Positions 9,711 through 20,130 of a DNA stretch of 46,172 bases are shown piece by piece. Numbering within the stretch: position 1 is the stretch's first letter; every line of letters begins with the position of its first letter. Position numbers and translations under genes: made by a program. The notes below the pieces were generated by a model, which was given only the letters and a program-made list of their open reading frames with translations, was not told the DNA's origin and searched no databases. Location of the stretch: NCBI GenBank assembly GCA_003550305.1, contig QKYT01000040.1, positions 39,659 through 85,830 on the forward strand, written 5' to 3'. The DNA is from Glomus cerebriforme (Eukaryota > Glomeromycota > Glomeromycetes > Glomerales > Glomeraceae).

Positions 9711-10671
9711 ATAATTTTAAGTTTTTTTTGTACGTAAACCTTTTTTTTTAAAAAAATCCTTTTTCTTTTTTTTTTTTTTTAATTATAATTACAACATATC
9801 CAATCTATGAATAAATTCTGGAAAATATTTTATTGTTGTTTTTAATTATTTGCATCAAATGATATTTTAAAATGAATTTAAAAATTTATACGTGCGCGTA
9901 GCAACACACAACCATAATATGTCATTTATTAAAGTCAAAAATGGCAACCTAAATCCTTCTTTGAACTTTAAGTAAAATTGTAGGGCAGGTAAAAATACGC
10001 ATATTATATGATCTTTAAATGTTACATGAAGTTTGCGATATGTTTATTCAAAAATTCAAAATTTTAACGTCTCGTAATATGGATCGGTAAATTTAAATAT
10101 GATAAAATTTATGGAATATTTTTACTTGAAAATGAAGATGGTATTTTATAAACGCCTTAGTTAGTCGCAATAATTCATGATCCCGTGGAGCAATCGAAGC
10201 ATGCTTAATCTAAACATGGATTTGCAGCTCGTTTTGTAATTTCTCTTTTATGCTTGTATTCGGTCAAGACCGTTAAAAAATGTAAATTTAATTAAGAACT
10301 AGTTTGCTACCCAACGGGTTTTAATTTTATTTATAATTTTTAATTCCGGCCAGAATTATGTGTAAACATCCCTTTTTTTGGAAATTTGGGAATTTTCGTA
10401 GGAAATAAAATAATGTAACGTGATTAGGTTACACAACTTTAAAGCATTTATTTATACAGTTACTCTAAACGTTACAAAAAAAAAATTACGTGACGTGCTA
10501 CTTTTTTTTATAAAAACTAAAAAACTATGCAATGTGGGTGATAATGAAATGAATCAGGATAGATTATAAAGATATCATTGAGTTTCTATTTGACTTCTAC
10601 AAACTGTTGCGCTTTCTACTTCAAATTCTAGAAGGTTCTCATTTTTGGAACCATAAAATCATTTCCTTTTG
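9711..10671. other. Intergenic, no gene seen
   Basis: AT-rich spacer between the second family-A copy and a terminal-inverted-repeat element. It holds one taattccggccagaatta near-palindrome at about 10342, part of a motif repeated across the array spacers. Confidence 0.5.
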
Positions 10672-11007
10672 CAGGGACCCGTAAAATTTTCGAAAGCAAT
10701 TTTTCAAAAGAAATCAAAATTTTTTATCCAAATCAAAATTTTTCACAATTTTTTGTAACAAGTCACATATTAAAATAAATCACATGAGAACGTTATTATT
10801 GGTTCTAGACAGATATTATCATGTGATTAACATTCGGCACTTTATATTCAGTTGGAAACCTGGAGTTCAAAATTCGAAACTCTTCATAACTCCAGCCAGA
10901 NTCACCTGACTCGAGCTTAATTCTGGTCAAAATCGAATAAATCGAAATTTTTTGCAGCTCAAATCGAAATTTTCATTTCAAATCAAAAAAATTTTTACGG
11001 GTCCCTG
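10672..11007. mobile_element. 336-bp element with CAGGGACCCGTAAAA ends
   Basis: Starts CAGGGACCCGTAAAATTTT and ends AAATTTTTACGGGTCCCTG, facing inward. CAGGG-type ends resemble those of hAT DNA transposons, but the 8-base flanks (tccttttg and catagatg) do not match, so a target duplication is not seen. The interior contains repeated aaatcaaaatttt blocks and no reading frame, so it is non-autonomous. A partial relative lies at 13938. One ambiguous base is at 10901. Confidence 0.65.
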
Positions 11008-11318
11008 CATAGATGTAGCACAAGTCACGTTAATTGTAGATATAGGAATTCAAACAAAGAAAGCTGCTGTTCAACCCATTACCATTTGTTTCACAGAATA
11101 AATAAATAAATAAATGCCATCAGAAGTGAGGCAACTTTCCGTAAAACAATTCTTATTAACGAAAAACTTTTTTTATTAACTGTTAAAAAAAAAAAATTTC
11201 TTTTTCTTTATTAATTTTTCGTTTCGGTAAATGACTTACGCCATGCTTTATTAAATATTTCGTATTCATTTATAATAAATATTCAATATCGGAAATTCTT
11301 AGTTTGACATTACACAAA

Positions 11319-13115
11319 ATGCGAACATTGTGTGACGAGTTAAGAATTGAAATATTTAAATTTGTAAATACTCCTATTTCACTTGCTCTCACAAATCGTG
11401 AGTGGTATGCTATTTCACGAGATCCTCATGCTCGTGCAGAATGGTTACTTTATAAGTATGGTAGAGCGCACGCCTTATTTCACGCAGTGAGACTCGGTAA
11501 CAACTTCATCACAGTAGAAGTTGTACAAGCTTTACTTGCAAAAGACGCAACGATGTCTAGATATTTTATACAACGCTTATTAATGCATTCTAGCGCTTAC
11601 GATGAAAAACTTATTGAACTTACGAACGAACATAATGTAATTCAGGCTGATTTCGAAAGAATTCGGGCTTTTCAAAAAAAATTACGATCTCCTTGGGCGA
11701 GTAATCTACCTATGACAATTTTCACTAAATTAATTACTGAAGGATATAATATATTAAACGATAAAGAGCTCACAACTAAAGGAAATGATATGGAATTGTT
11801 TCATTTTCTATCGGCTGGTCCTCTCGTTATTAACCACGCTCAACAAAATCTTAATGAAATGCAAGATCTAATTTTAAATAAAAAATTCATACCTTTCCCA
11901 CCTCGTCCAAAACCTATTTATGAAGATACAATAGAATATATTCAATTAATGCAAGAAAGGGCACAATATGAATATTTACCAAAAGATGGTTATGAAAAAA
12001 GCCATCATCTTAATGTTATTGCCAGAGCAATATTGATACATCCTGATTTAGTAGATTTATGGAAAAAAATTGGATATTATGAAATTTGTAGTGATGTTAA
12101 TGAACTTGTAGTGCAAGGAGCTCTTTTAATGTTATTTCCACCTACTCCACCAACTAACTGGGAATGTCCTGATGTAAATTCTGTTGTTTCCCGTTTAAGA
12201 CAGCTTATTGATCTTGGATTTAATCTAACTGATACTGTTATTGAAGAAACATTTTTTTCATTTGAAAATAGATTAAACGAAATTGGGGATCTTATGATGA
12301 ATTCATTTCAAGAAATTCGTAAAGAATCAATATCCGATATTGCATATTCTTGTTTTATTCAAACAATTAGATTAGAAAGAAATCATAGAAAAATTGAATT
12401 ATTTGAATTTTTAATTAATAGAATCGATCAATCTGAGAAAGCTTTGAAAAATATATTAGAATATTATAATGTCGGATTTAAATTTGATGCTAGTTCAATT
12501 AAAAGAATAAAAATTAGGTCATTGTCGGTTCATTCAAATTTTTATTATTGGATTCTCAAAAAATATGGACCAAATTCTGAAATTACACAAAAATGTTTTG
12601 AAGATATTATTGAATCAAGAATTTGGATAGATTTAAGATTACACGAGACTCCTAAATTAAGAATTCCAAGAAATCTTACGGAAGCTGCTTTTAATTCTAT
12701 TTGTTCAATTTATCTTGAATTTTGTAATGAAAAGGTTCCTTTTAAGACATTTTACTTACCATATTTACAATTAGCAAACAATGAAGAAATAATTAGACCA
12801 TTGTTTGGAATAAGTCTACCAATTATATTTGGTTTACAATTAAAATATAAGTTACCTTTTGAAATTAACTACGAATATAATAGACCAGAAATTAGATTAA
12901 TTAAAAATAATAAGAGAAAATTTATTGAGATTATGGATAATCAGGAAGAATGGTTTATGTTACTTAAAATGTATTATGGTCAAATTCTCGATGATTCCGA
13001 TGTTACCGAAATTTTTAAGAAGAATTTTGAAAATTTTTTGGAAAGAATCACTGATGAATTTAATACTACGGAACAATCTGCTGATGCGGGTTCGTCAAAA
13101 AGATTTAAACAATAG
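11319..13115 (+). CDS. Family-A F-box-like protein, copy 3
   Basis: Intronless gene of 598 codons. ATG 11319 gives MRTLCDELRIEIFKF, aligned with the starts of the other copies; the frame is open from a TTG at 11304 but no earlier Met exists. Residues about 5-45 are F-box-like with the two Trp-containing blocks (LTNREWY and RAEWLLYKYG). The helical middle (HALFHAVRLG, VQALLAKDA) and conserved C-terminal blocks follow. Near the end NNKRKF and the terminal SSKRFKQ are basic and could be nuclear-localisation signals. This is the best full-length reference copy in the window, with no ambiguous bases or frame breaks. A role as a substrate receptor of a ubiquitin ligase is inferred from the F-box-like start only. 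Confidence 0.88.
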   Translation: MRTLCDELRIEIFKFVNTPISLALTNREWYAISRDPHARAEWLLYKYGRAHALFHAVRLGNNFITVEVVQALLAKDATMSRYFIQRLLMHSSAYDEKLIELTNEHNVIQADFERIRAFQKKLRSPWASNLPMTIFTKLITEGYNILNDKELTTKGNDMELFHFLSAGPLVINHAQQNLNEMQDLILNKKFIPFPPRPKPIYEDTIEYIQLMQERAQYEYLPKDGYEKSHHLNVIARAILIHPDLVDLWKKIGYYEICSDVNELVVQGALLMLFPPTPPTNWECPDVNSVVSRLRQLIDLGFNLTDTVIEETFFSFENRLNEIGDLMMNSFQEIRKESISDIAYSCFIQTIRLERNHRKIELFEFLINRIDQSEKALKNILEYYNVGFKFDASSIKRIKIRSLSVHSNFYYWILKKYGPNSEITQKCFEDIIESRIWIDLRLHETPKLRIPRNLTEAAFNSICSIYLEFCNEKVPFKTFYLPYLQLANNEEIIRPLFGISLPIIFGLQLKYKLPFEINYEYNRPEIRLIKNNKRKFIEIMDNQEEWFMLLKMYYGQILDDSDVTEIFKKNFENFLERITDEFNTTEQSADAGSSKRFKQ

Positions 13116-13937
13116 TTGCTTTTGAAAATTTTCATAATCTTATTAAATTTTTTTCTATCCCCACAAACCTTTTTCATCCTCACGTGACAAATAAGAATTA
13201 TGCCATTATGGATATATAAGATTTATCATTTTAAAAATTATTTTATCATAAAGTAATTTATCATTAAAGTAAGATTTATTATAGATTTTTAAATTTTAAA
13301 ATACGTATTATATTAATATATATATATCAGATATATATATATTTTTTTAAGAAAAAAAAAATAATTCTTTTTTTTCATTTTTTTTTTTTTTTGTCTAAAT
13401 TATATGTATATTATATTCTTTTTTTCATTTTGATTTGTTGGTTAAATAAATTTTGAATTTTGTCGGGTATTCAAATTATAGGTATTAATTTTGGCGAAAT
13501 TACAGGTCACATTGGGTGTACAATCAACTATTTAAATTAAACTTTTGATAGTTTCACTAATCCATATTTCCATTAAAATTAATAGAATTCAAGTTATCGA
13601 ATTTTAAAGATAATTTCTTTTTTCCTACGATAATGATAAGCAATTTTAATGTAAATCGGATAATAAACAAGCTGCTACATGACAAATGCAATTATTTAGA
13701 ATATTTTCGTGGAATTTGAAGAAAATAGCTAGAAGAATTCAGAGTTATTGATCAATTTTAATATAAGAAAATAAGATTTAAATACTAGCGTAACCACCAA
13801 AAAAACGCGAAATCACGGGATCAAAATTATGTGTCACGCCTCCGCTTTTGAAATTATATTTCACATATCATTCGTCACATGGCTAATTTCTTAATGCTGG
13901 CCAATTTTCGCGATTTTTTGCTTTTATGTATTCTTTG
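13116..13937. other. Intergenic; AT microsatellite
   Basis: Spacer between the third and fourth family-A copies. It includes a (TA)n tract at about 13312-13342 and many T/A homopolymers. A ttaatgctggccaatttt block at about 13890 resembles the arms of the foldback element at 7627. No gene is supported. Confidence 0.5.
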
Positions 13938-14080
13938 CAGGGACCCGTAAATTTTATTTCAAAAAAAAATTTTCGATCTTTCGATTTGACCAGAATTAAC
14001 ACTCAATTTAGTTAATTTCGGCCGAGATTAAAAAGTAATGTCAAAATCACATGTCAACATAATTCATTTAACACAATTAA
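13938..14080 (+). mobile_element. Partial relative of the CAGGG-ended element
   Basis: Begins cagggacccgtaaattttat, like the left end of the element at 10672, and contains similar aattttcgatctttcgattt and gaccagaattaa blocks. No matching right end is found downstream, so it appears truncated. The right limit is approximate. Confidence 0.5.
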
Positions 14081-14541
14081 AAGCCAATCATTTTACATCA
14101 CAACCCTCCAAAAATTCTGTTTCTCAAGATATATAGGATATCCTTTGCTTTGTTTAATTTCCATTTTTGTTGACGCCAATATGCAGACATTATAAATATG
14201 GTTAGATTTTGTATGGCCTCTCGGAGTTCATATTTTCTAATAGCTATTTTAGGGTTATTTTAGAAATAATTGGCCAATCAAATTCGAAATCTGGCATTTT
14301 ATGAAAAAAAAAACGGGAATTTGCATTGCGAAACAATTAATTGAAAAATAAATTATGAACTACTTTATTACTAAAAAGGAAATTTAACATATAACAAAAT
14401 ATTATTACTTAAAAGTGTAACCACAAGAAAATAAAAATCCTCCGTAGAATTTTTGAACTTTAGGTTTTCTTTTCTTTTTTTTTTTTTAAAAAAAAAAAAA
14501 TGACAAAGACTTTTCAAATCCTTTCTTTTTTCGGAACTATG
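14081..14541. other. Intergenic upstream of fourth family-A copy
   Basis: No gene seen. A T-to-A dyad (about 13 T followed by 14 A) lies at 14475-14500, like other T/A dyads near family genes. Confidence 0.5.
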
Positions 14542-14549
14542 TATAAATA
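14542..14549 (+). promoter_or_regulatory. TATA-like box upstream of fourth family-A copy
   Basis: tataaata, 167 bases before the ATG at 14716. The same octamer precedes the copies at 1947 and 7955, though at shorter distances. Confidence 0.3.
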
Positions 14550-14715
14550 ATGTTTATGGAGTTATATCCCACTTATTTCCGTTTATTAGTTGTACAAAAA
14601 TTTTAATTTATAAACCTACGGAATAATATTTCCTTTATGCTATCTTTTTTTTACTCTCATTGACTTTTTTTTTTTTTGTATATATATTTTTTTTAAAAAA
14701 AAAATACAAAAAAAA

Positions 14716-16542
14716 ATGAAATTAGATAATAAACTAAAAATTGTATTATTTAAATTTATAAATACTCCTATTTCACTTTCTCTCACAAATCGTGAATGGT
14801 ATTCTATTTCCCAAGATCCTTGTGCCCGAGCGGAATGGTTAATTTATAAGTATGGTAGAGCACACGCCTTGTTTCACGCAGTAAGACTTGGTAACAACTT
14901 TATAACGGTAGAAGTTATAGGAGAGTTACTTTCGAAAAATGCAATAATTTCCAGGTATTTTGTGCAACGTTTGTTAATGCATTTTGGAATTCATGATGAA
15001 CAACTTAAAAGAGAACGGAATGCACATAATCAAGTTGATTCAAGTAGAATTAATCCTTTTCAACCTTCCCCTTGGGCAAGTAAGCTATCTCCAACAATTT
15101 TTACTACATTATTGACTGAAGGATATAAAATATTAAACGATGCAGACCTTGCAACAAAAGGGAACGATATGGAATTATTCATTCTTTTATCTGGTGGTCC
15201 TTTTTTCGTTGATTTTGTCCCTCAAAAACTTAATCAAAATCTTGATAGCATTGAAGATTTAATTTTAAATAAAAAATTTATGCCTTTCCCCACTCGTCCT
15301 ATTCCAATTTATGAAGATACGATAGAATATATTCAATTAATTCAAGCGAGAACTCATGAAGATAATAATAATTCTTCAAAGGATGGTTACGAGAATAGTC
15401 AACAACTTAATGATGTGACTAAGGCAATATTAATTCATCCTGATTTAGTTACTTTATGGAAAAAAATTGGATATTGTGAAATTTGTAGTGATTTTAATGA
15501 ACTCGTAATGCAAGGAATTCTTTTAAACTTATTTCCTTATAATCCATCATCTGATTGGGTATGTCCTGATTTAAATTCTGTTATTGCAAGTTTAAAACAG
15601 CTAATTAATGTTGGATTTAAATTAACTGATACTGTTATGGAAGAAGCGTTTCGTTCATTTGAAAATAGATTAAGTGAAATTGGGGATCTTATGATGAATT
15701 CATTTCAAGAAATTCATAAAGTATTAAGATCTGACATTGCTTGTTCTTGTCTTACTCAAACAATTAAACCAGAAATAAATCATGAAAATACTGATTTGTT
15801 GGAATTTTTAATTAATAGAATTGATCAACCTGAAGAAGCTTTGGACAACGCATTAAAATATTACAATGTTGGGTTTAAACTTGATGTTGATTCAATTCAA
15901 ACGACAAAAAAAATTAGATCATTATCAGTTCATTCAAATATTTATTATTGGATACTTAAAAAATATGGACCAAATTCAAAAATTACACAGAAATGTTTTG
16001 AAGATATTATTGAATCAAGAATTTGGATAGATTTAAGATTACAAGAAACTCCTGAAAGAAATGTTCCAGAGAAACTTACTTCGTCTGCTTTTAATTCTAT
16101 TTGTTCTATCTATCTTGAATTTTGTAATGAAAAGGTTCCATATCAAACAAATTATTTGTCATATTTACAATTAGTTAAAAGTGAGGAAATCATTAAACCA
16201 TGTTTTGGAGTATGCCTATCAACCATATTTGGTTTACAATCGAAGTGTAAATTACCATATGAAATAAATTATGAGTATATTAGACCAAAAGTTAATGGTA
16301 CTCATAATAATAAGAGAAAGTTTAACGAGATGAATGATCAGCCAGATAATAGAATGATGGAAGAATGGTTTAAATTATTTGATGATATACATTTTGGTCC
16401 AATTAATGCAAATAATTCGAATATTAGTGATAATTTTAAAAAGAACTTTGAAGATTTTTGGGATAAAATTAATCCATCACTGTTATCATCAACTGTATCA
16501 ACTGAAAGTACTTCGGAAAGACCGACTAAATTAATTAAATAG
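14716..16542 (+). CDS. Family-A F-box-like protein, copy 4
   Basis: Intronless gene of 608 codons starting at an ATG inside an A-rich leader. Residues about 4-45 hold the F-box-like block (NKLKIVLFKFI, SLTNREWYSISQD, RAEWLIYKYG). The shared helical region, the CFEDIIESRIWIDL block and FNSICSIYLEFCNEKV follow. The basic motif NNKRKFNEM lies near residue 535. It diverges from the other copies after KHKGN-equivalent positions: GELLSKNA replaces QALLAKNA, and the C terminus ends in a Ser/Thr-rich stretch and TKLIK. It has no frame breaks. A T tract followed by A lies immediately upstream (14687-14704). Role inferred as for the other copies; substrate unknown. Confidence 0.87.
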   Translation: MKLDNKLKIVLFKFINTPISLSLTNREWYSISQDPCARAEWLIYKYGRAHALFHAVRLGNNFITVEVIGELLSKNAIISRYFVQRLLMHFGIHDEQLKRERNAHNQVDSSRINPFQPSPWASKLSPTIFTTLLTEGYKILNDADLATKGNDMELFILLSGGPFFVDFVPQKLNQNLDSIEDLILNKKFMPFPTRPIPIYEDTIEYIQLIQARTHEDNNNSSKDGYENSQQLNDVTKAILIHPDLVTLWKKIGYCEICSDFNELVMQGILLNLFPYNPSSDWVCPDLNSVIASLKQLINVGFKLTDTVMEEAFRSFENRLSEIGDLMMNSFQEIHKVLRSDIACSCLTQTIKPEINHENTDLLEFLINRIDQPEEALDNALKYYNVGFKLDVDSIQTTKKIRSLSVHSNIYYWILKKYGPNSKITQKCFEDIIESRIWIDLRLQETPERNVPEKLTSSAFNSICSIYLEFCNEKVPYQTNYLSYLQLVKSEEIIKPCFGVCLSTIFGLQSKCKLPYEINYEYIRPKVNGTHNNKRKFNEMNDQPDNRMMEEWFKLFDDIHFGPINANNSNISDNFKKNFEDFWDKINPSLLSSTVSTESTSERPTKLIK

Positions 16543-17459
16543 GTATATAGATGACGTATTTATTTAATTCATTATATAATATATATATTATTATGATAAT
16601 TATTTTTATTACTGTATATGTTTTTTTAGGAATACGAGTTGATAAGATGGAATGGTTGAAATCATCATTTTTCTTTTTACTGCTCTAGTATACTTTTTCA
16701 TTGTCCAAAAATTTTTTTGTTCTCGTTCTAATATTAAGTATAGTCCTTAAAAAAAATATATTATACATAATATTTTTATGTAATTTTTTTATTATTATTT
16801 TGTAAACAAGCTTTAATCTAATAAATTACGAATAATATATTTTTTTGATTGACTCTTTGATTTGAATACGTTCGATTTCTTATATGACGACATAATTTTT
16901 TTTTGCTGCGTAAGATGGCTGCGACAATTGGATCATTATTCATAATTCGTCATTTAAATATTTTATAATCCAATATAGAAAAACTTTTTCAAATGAATAT
17001 TTAATCAGTATTTAATCAAGGTTTATGTGAATTATCCTTAACTTTTACGCCGGATTCGTGTTGGAATTATAGATATAATTTTATGCGATGGTAGTAATTT
17101 TCTTCACATAGAAACATAACTAACAGATCTCATGGCGGAACTTTAGGTGACCCGTCTCAATGACTTTGGTCTAAAAGTGTCAATGCTATCAAAACGTGAA
17201 ATGAAGGTTGAATCCGAACTACGAAGTGACCTAATACAACAATAATAGATAAAAAAAAAATCTTTTTATAGATATACCTAATAAAAAATTTTTTTTTGAT
17301 TCAGATATATAAGTAATAGAATGATTATAATATATGTAATTAAGGTAAATTTATATTCATAAATATAATTAAAATAATGCGAAGACATTTTACATTTTCG
17401 ATTCGATAAAATCGATGATCGGCATCATATACGATTACGGCCAAAAAAGACTAAGACTA
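16543..17459. other. Intergenic, no gene seen
   Basis: AT-rich, apart from a slightly more complex stretch at about 17100-17240 whose frames are all interrupted. Nothing recognised. Confidence 0.45.
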
Positions 17460-17516
17460 ATTTTGGCCGGAATTAAGATATCATCATCTCAAATTTTTGT
17501 ATTAATTCCGGCCAAA
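17460..17516. repeat. Inverted pair of TTTGGCCGGAATTAA
   Basis: tttggccggaattaa on the left faces ttaattccggccaaa on the right with a 26-base spacer. The same core (ttaattccggcc and variants) recurs through the spacers between 7.1 and 17.5 kb. A 64-codon minus-strand frame overlapping this repeat is not credible as a gene. Confidence 0.65.
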
Positions 17517-19011
17517 TTATTATTCCAATCTAAATTAACTGAAAACTCAAAACGGATAAAAAAAACGGATAAAACCGTTGAAAAAATATGAAAAAAATTG
17601 TATCTAGGTAATCGAACAAAAATCATATCAAAAGTTTTTCTGAGTAAAATCGCGTTATTGATTGTGAATGGTCTTTTATTCAAATTGTATACGATGAATA
17701 AAGTTTTGAAATTAACACTATTTTCAACCTTCGAATCAGAAGCTTAAAGTCCAATGTAATTGAATAATTTAGTGACAACACAAACTGCTTCAATGGCAAA
17801 TATTAATGAAAGATTATAATATTCATCTGCAGCAACTAACAATATAAACAAATTTAGAAATTTTCTATTAAACCGGAATTAGCTTATTTAGATTTAAATT
17901 TGATCGTTAAGTTAAAATTTTTTGATTGGTGAATTATGGTTAAATTAAACGTGTCTGGTTATACCAATTGGTAATAAAAAATACAGTTCATTTTTTTAGG
18001 TAACATCGTGTTATATGCATATATGAGGAATTGTATTCATAAACTTTTCGTTAATTAAAAAAGTTACGTTAATTTATTACATTTGTTGATGAGGGAAAGA
18101 ATAAAAATTGACGATTTCTTGCCTATTCTAAGATGTAAGATCCCTATGAAAAAGTGATATCCTGAAAATGTCCAGAATTTGTCCGAAACATTGGAAAATT
18201 TGTCCGGAAATGTACCAAAATGTAAAAGATTCCGGATAATATTCAGAAATTGTACCGGATCTTTCAGGGGGATGCTCGGACAATTTCCGAAACATGTTTA
18301 ATACTTTGAGGAACTAAAAATATAAAATCCATATGAATATCAATTTGTTACTACAGATGATGGTCAATGCATGTTTATTTAGATATTAGGTTGAATTATT
18401 TAATTCGAATAATTAATTGATTGTTTCTAATTATAATCTAGTGCTTGAATGAAAAATCGAGGTGGTGTATTACCTATTATATAAATATGTTGAGCAAAGA
18501 AACGAAATAATTATCATAATAAAAAAAAAACAATCACGTGAACAAGGAAATGTTATAAATTCCAAAACACTAAAGAAGTTAGACTTTTATGCAGTACGTC
18601 CGCGACTCAGGTCGGAAATCTCAATGTTTAGATAACCATATGATTTGTTTGTAATCCGTCAATTTAATCATCAGCTCAGACTATTTAAATAAAATTGGTA
18701 AATGATTTCCAGTTAAAAAAAAAAAATGATGTCAAAGACAATTCAAAAAAAAAAAAAATAAAAATAAAAAGAAAATAAAAATAAAAATTCAGTAATTATT
18801 AAACCAAAAAAATAAAAATATTTTTTTTTTAAAAAAAAAAGTTTCTTTCATCGATTATACTTTTTTTATAATATCAGCAAAATTAATTCGTGTTAATTAT
18901 AAAAATTGTAAATGATCCATCCATAAATATATACTTAAATTATCATATTAACATATAGTGTCATATACATACAGTATATATTCATTTTTTTTTGTAACTA
19001 CTCAATAAAAG
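17517..19011. other. Intergenic, no gene seen
   Basis: No coding sequence supported. At 18170-18300 short related words recur (ttgtccgaaacat, ttgtccggaaatgt, ggacaatttccgaaacat), partly inverted, perhaps a decayed repeat. A T-to-A dyad lies at 18821-18840 ahead of the family-E pseudogene. Confidence 0.45.
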
Positions 19012-19895
19012 ATGAATCAGGATTCATTTTACAATCAGCAATCATCTACAAGTCTACAACAAATTACTCGAAACCTCCTCTCACTGAATATAGATTTTTT
19101 CATTATATGCCGAATGATGATAATTTTTACCACATAACTTGTCAAATTATTTTGCAAGATTCTGTTTCTTCATATGATCAAGATCATGATTATAAATTCT
19201 TTCACAGTGACTCCACGGCAAATTATTATGTCAATTGCAAATTAATTTCACGTTCTTTGATTGTAAATTTATTGAATAGAAAAATGTATCTTGATATAAA
19301 TAATTTGAAACGAAATGAATCATTATCTTTTAATCAAAAATACAATCTAGCAAATGAATTGAAACAAATTATTCCTTTTTACTTCACGCAGAATCATGTT
19401 CCTACTAAAAGAGAAATGATAACAGATTCTGATGGAAATACGAATTCTTTTCATGGACATAATACACAGCCAGTTGCAATGAACAATAGCCAAAATAATG
19501 ATTTGCTTCAGCAGCAGCAGCAGCAGGAAGATTATACGCATGACTCACAGAAACAAGTTAATATCTCGCAACAAAGACTAGATCAAAATTATTTTGATAA
19601 ACAAAAAATTGATTTTAATAATGTCATTCATCCATCACAACAAGCGACATATACTTAAAATTATAATGATGATAACGGCGATGATGGCCAAGATATAAAT
19701 ATCGATTTTCCGCAAGTTGTTCTCAATACCTTCCGAAATACCGAGAAACGAGATCCAAGTTTAATCAAATTACAAATTTATTAAATGAAAATATTTTAAC
19801 GACAACACAAACAGGAGATATTATTCAAAGTTATATTCACAAAGTTCCTCATCCGAAGCAACAATTTCATTTCAATCATATTCGACTATACGGTT
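19012..19895 (+). pseudogene. Family-E gene, frameshifted and truncated
   Basis: ATG 19012 gives MNQDSFYNQ, paralogous to MNRDSFNNQ at the start of the gene ending at 21584. A frameshift before about 19060 then moves the conserved PPLTEYRFFHYMPNDD into another frame, open from 19107 for 183 codons. This frame holds both modules (FYHITCQIIL and NYYVNCKLIS...LLN), NQKYNL and the first tail repeat (KREMITDSDGNTNSFHG), plus a short poly-Gln. A TAA at 19656-19658 ends it. Beyond it similarity continues (NYNDDNGDDGQD, and in a further frame LLNEN and TTTQT). At least two frameshifts and one stop mark it as dead, unless the N-terminally shortened 19107-19658 frame is still used. It lies tail-to-tail with the intact paralog at 21584-22672. 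Confidence 0.75.
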
Positions 19896-20020
19896 AGTCG
19901 ATCGTCAATTTGTCACACGAAATATTTTAAACTATTTCGATATAAATTTTTTTTAAGAAAGAGAGAAATTCTCTCTAAATTATGATATTTATCATGCGTG
20001 TTTATTTGACGCGTAATGAG

Positions 20021-20130
20021 TTACAGCTAATTTGGGACACTTGACAAAATTTTTTTGCCGGGTTGTCGGGTACTCGGGTACTCGGCAAAAATTTTGTCAA
20101 GTGTCCCGTACATTATGAAATTAGCTGTAA
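20021..20130. mobile_element. Foldback element, about 110 bp
   Basis: The left arm ttacagctaatt then gggacacttgacaaaa...gccg faces a right arm with the same words inverted (cggcaaaaattttgtcaag, gtgtccc, aattagctgtaa). The right arm has about 11 extra bases. The 22-base loop contains two copies of cgggtact. No coding content; it looks like a small non-autonomous element. Confidence 0.7.

Noticed and set aside
10664..11015. 8-bp hAT target-site duplication around the CAGGG-ended element
   Set aside because: The flanks tccttttg and catagatg do not match, so only the end sequence supports a hAT relation.
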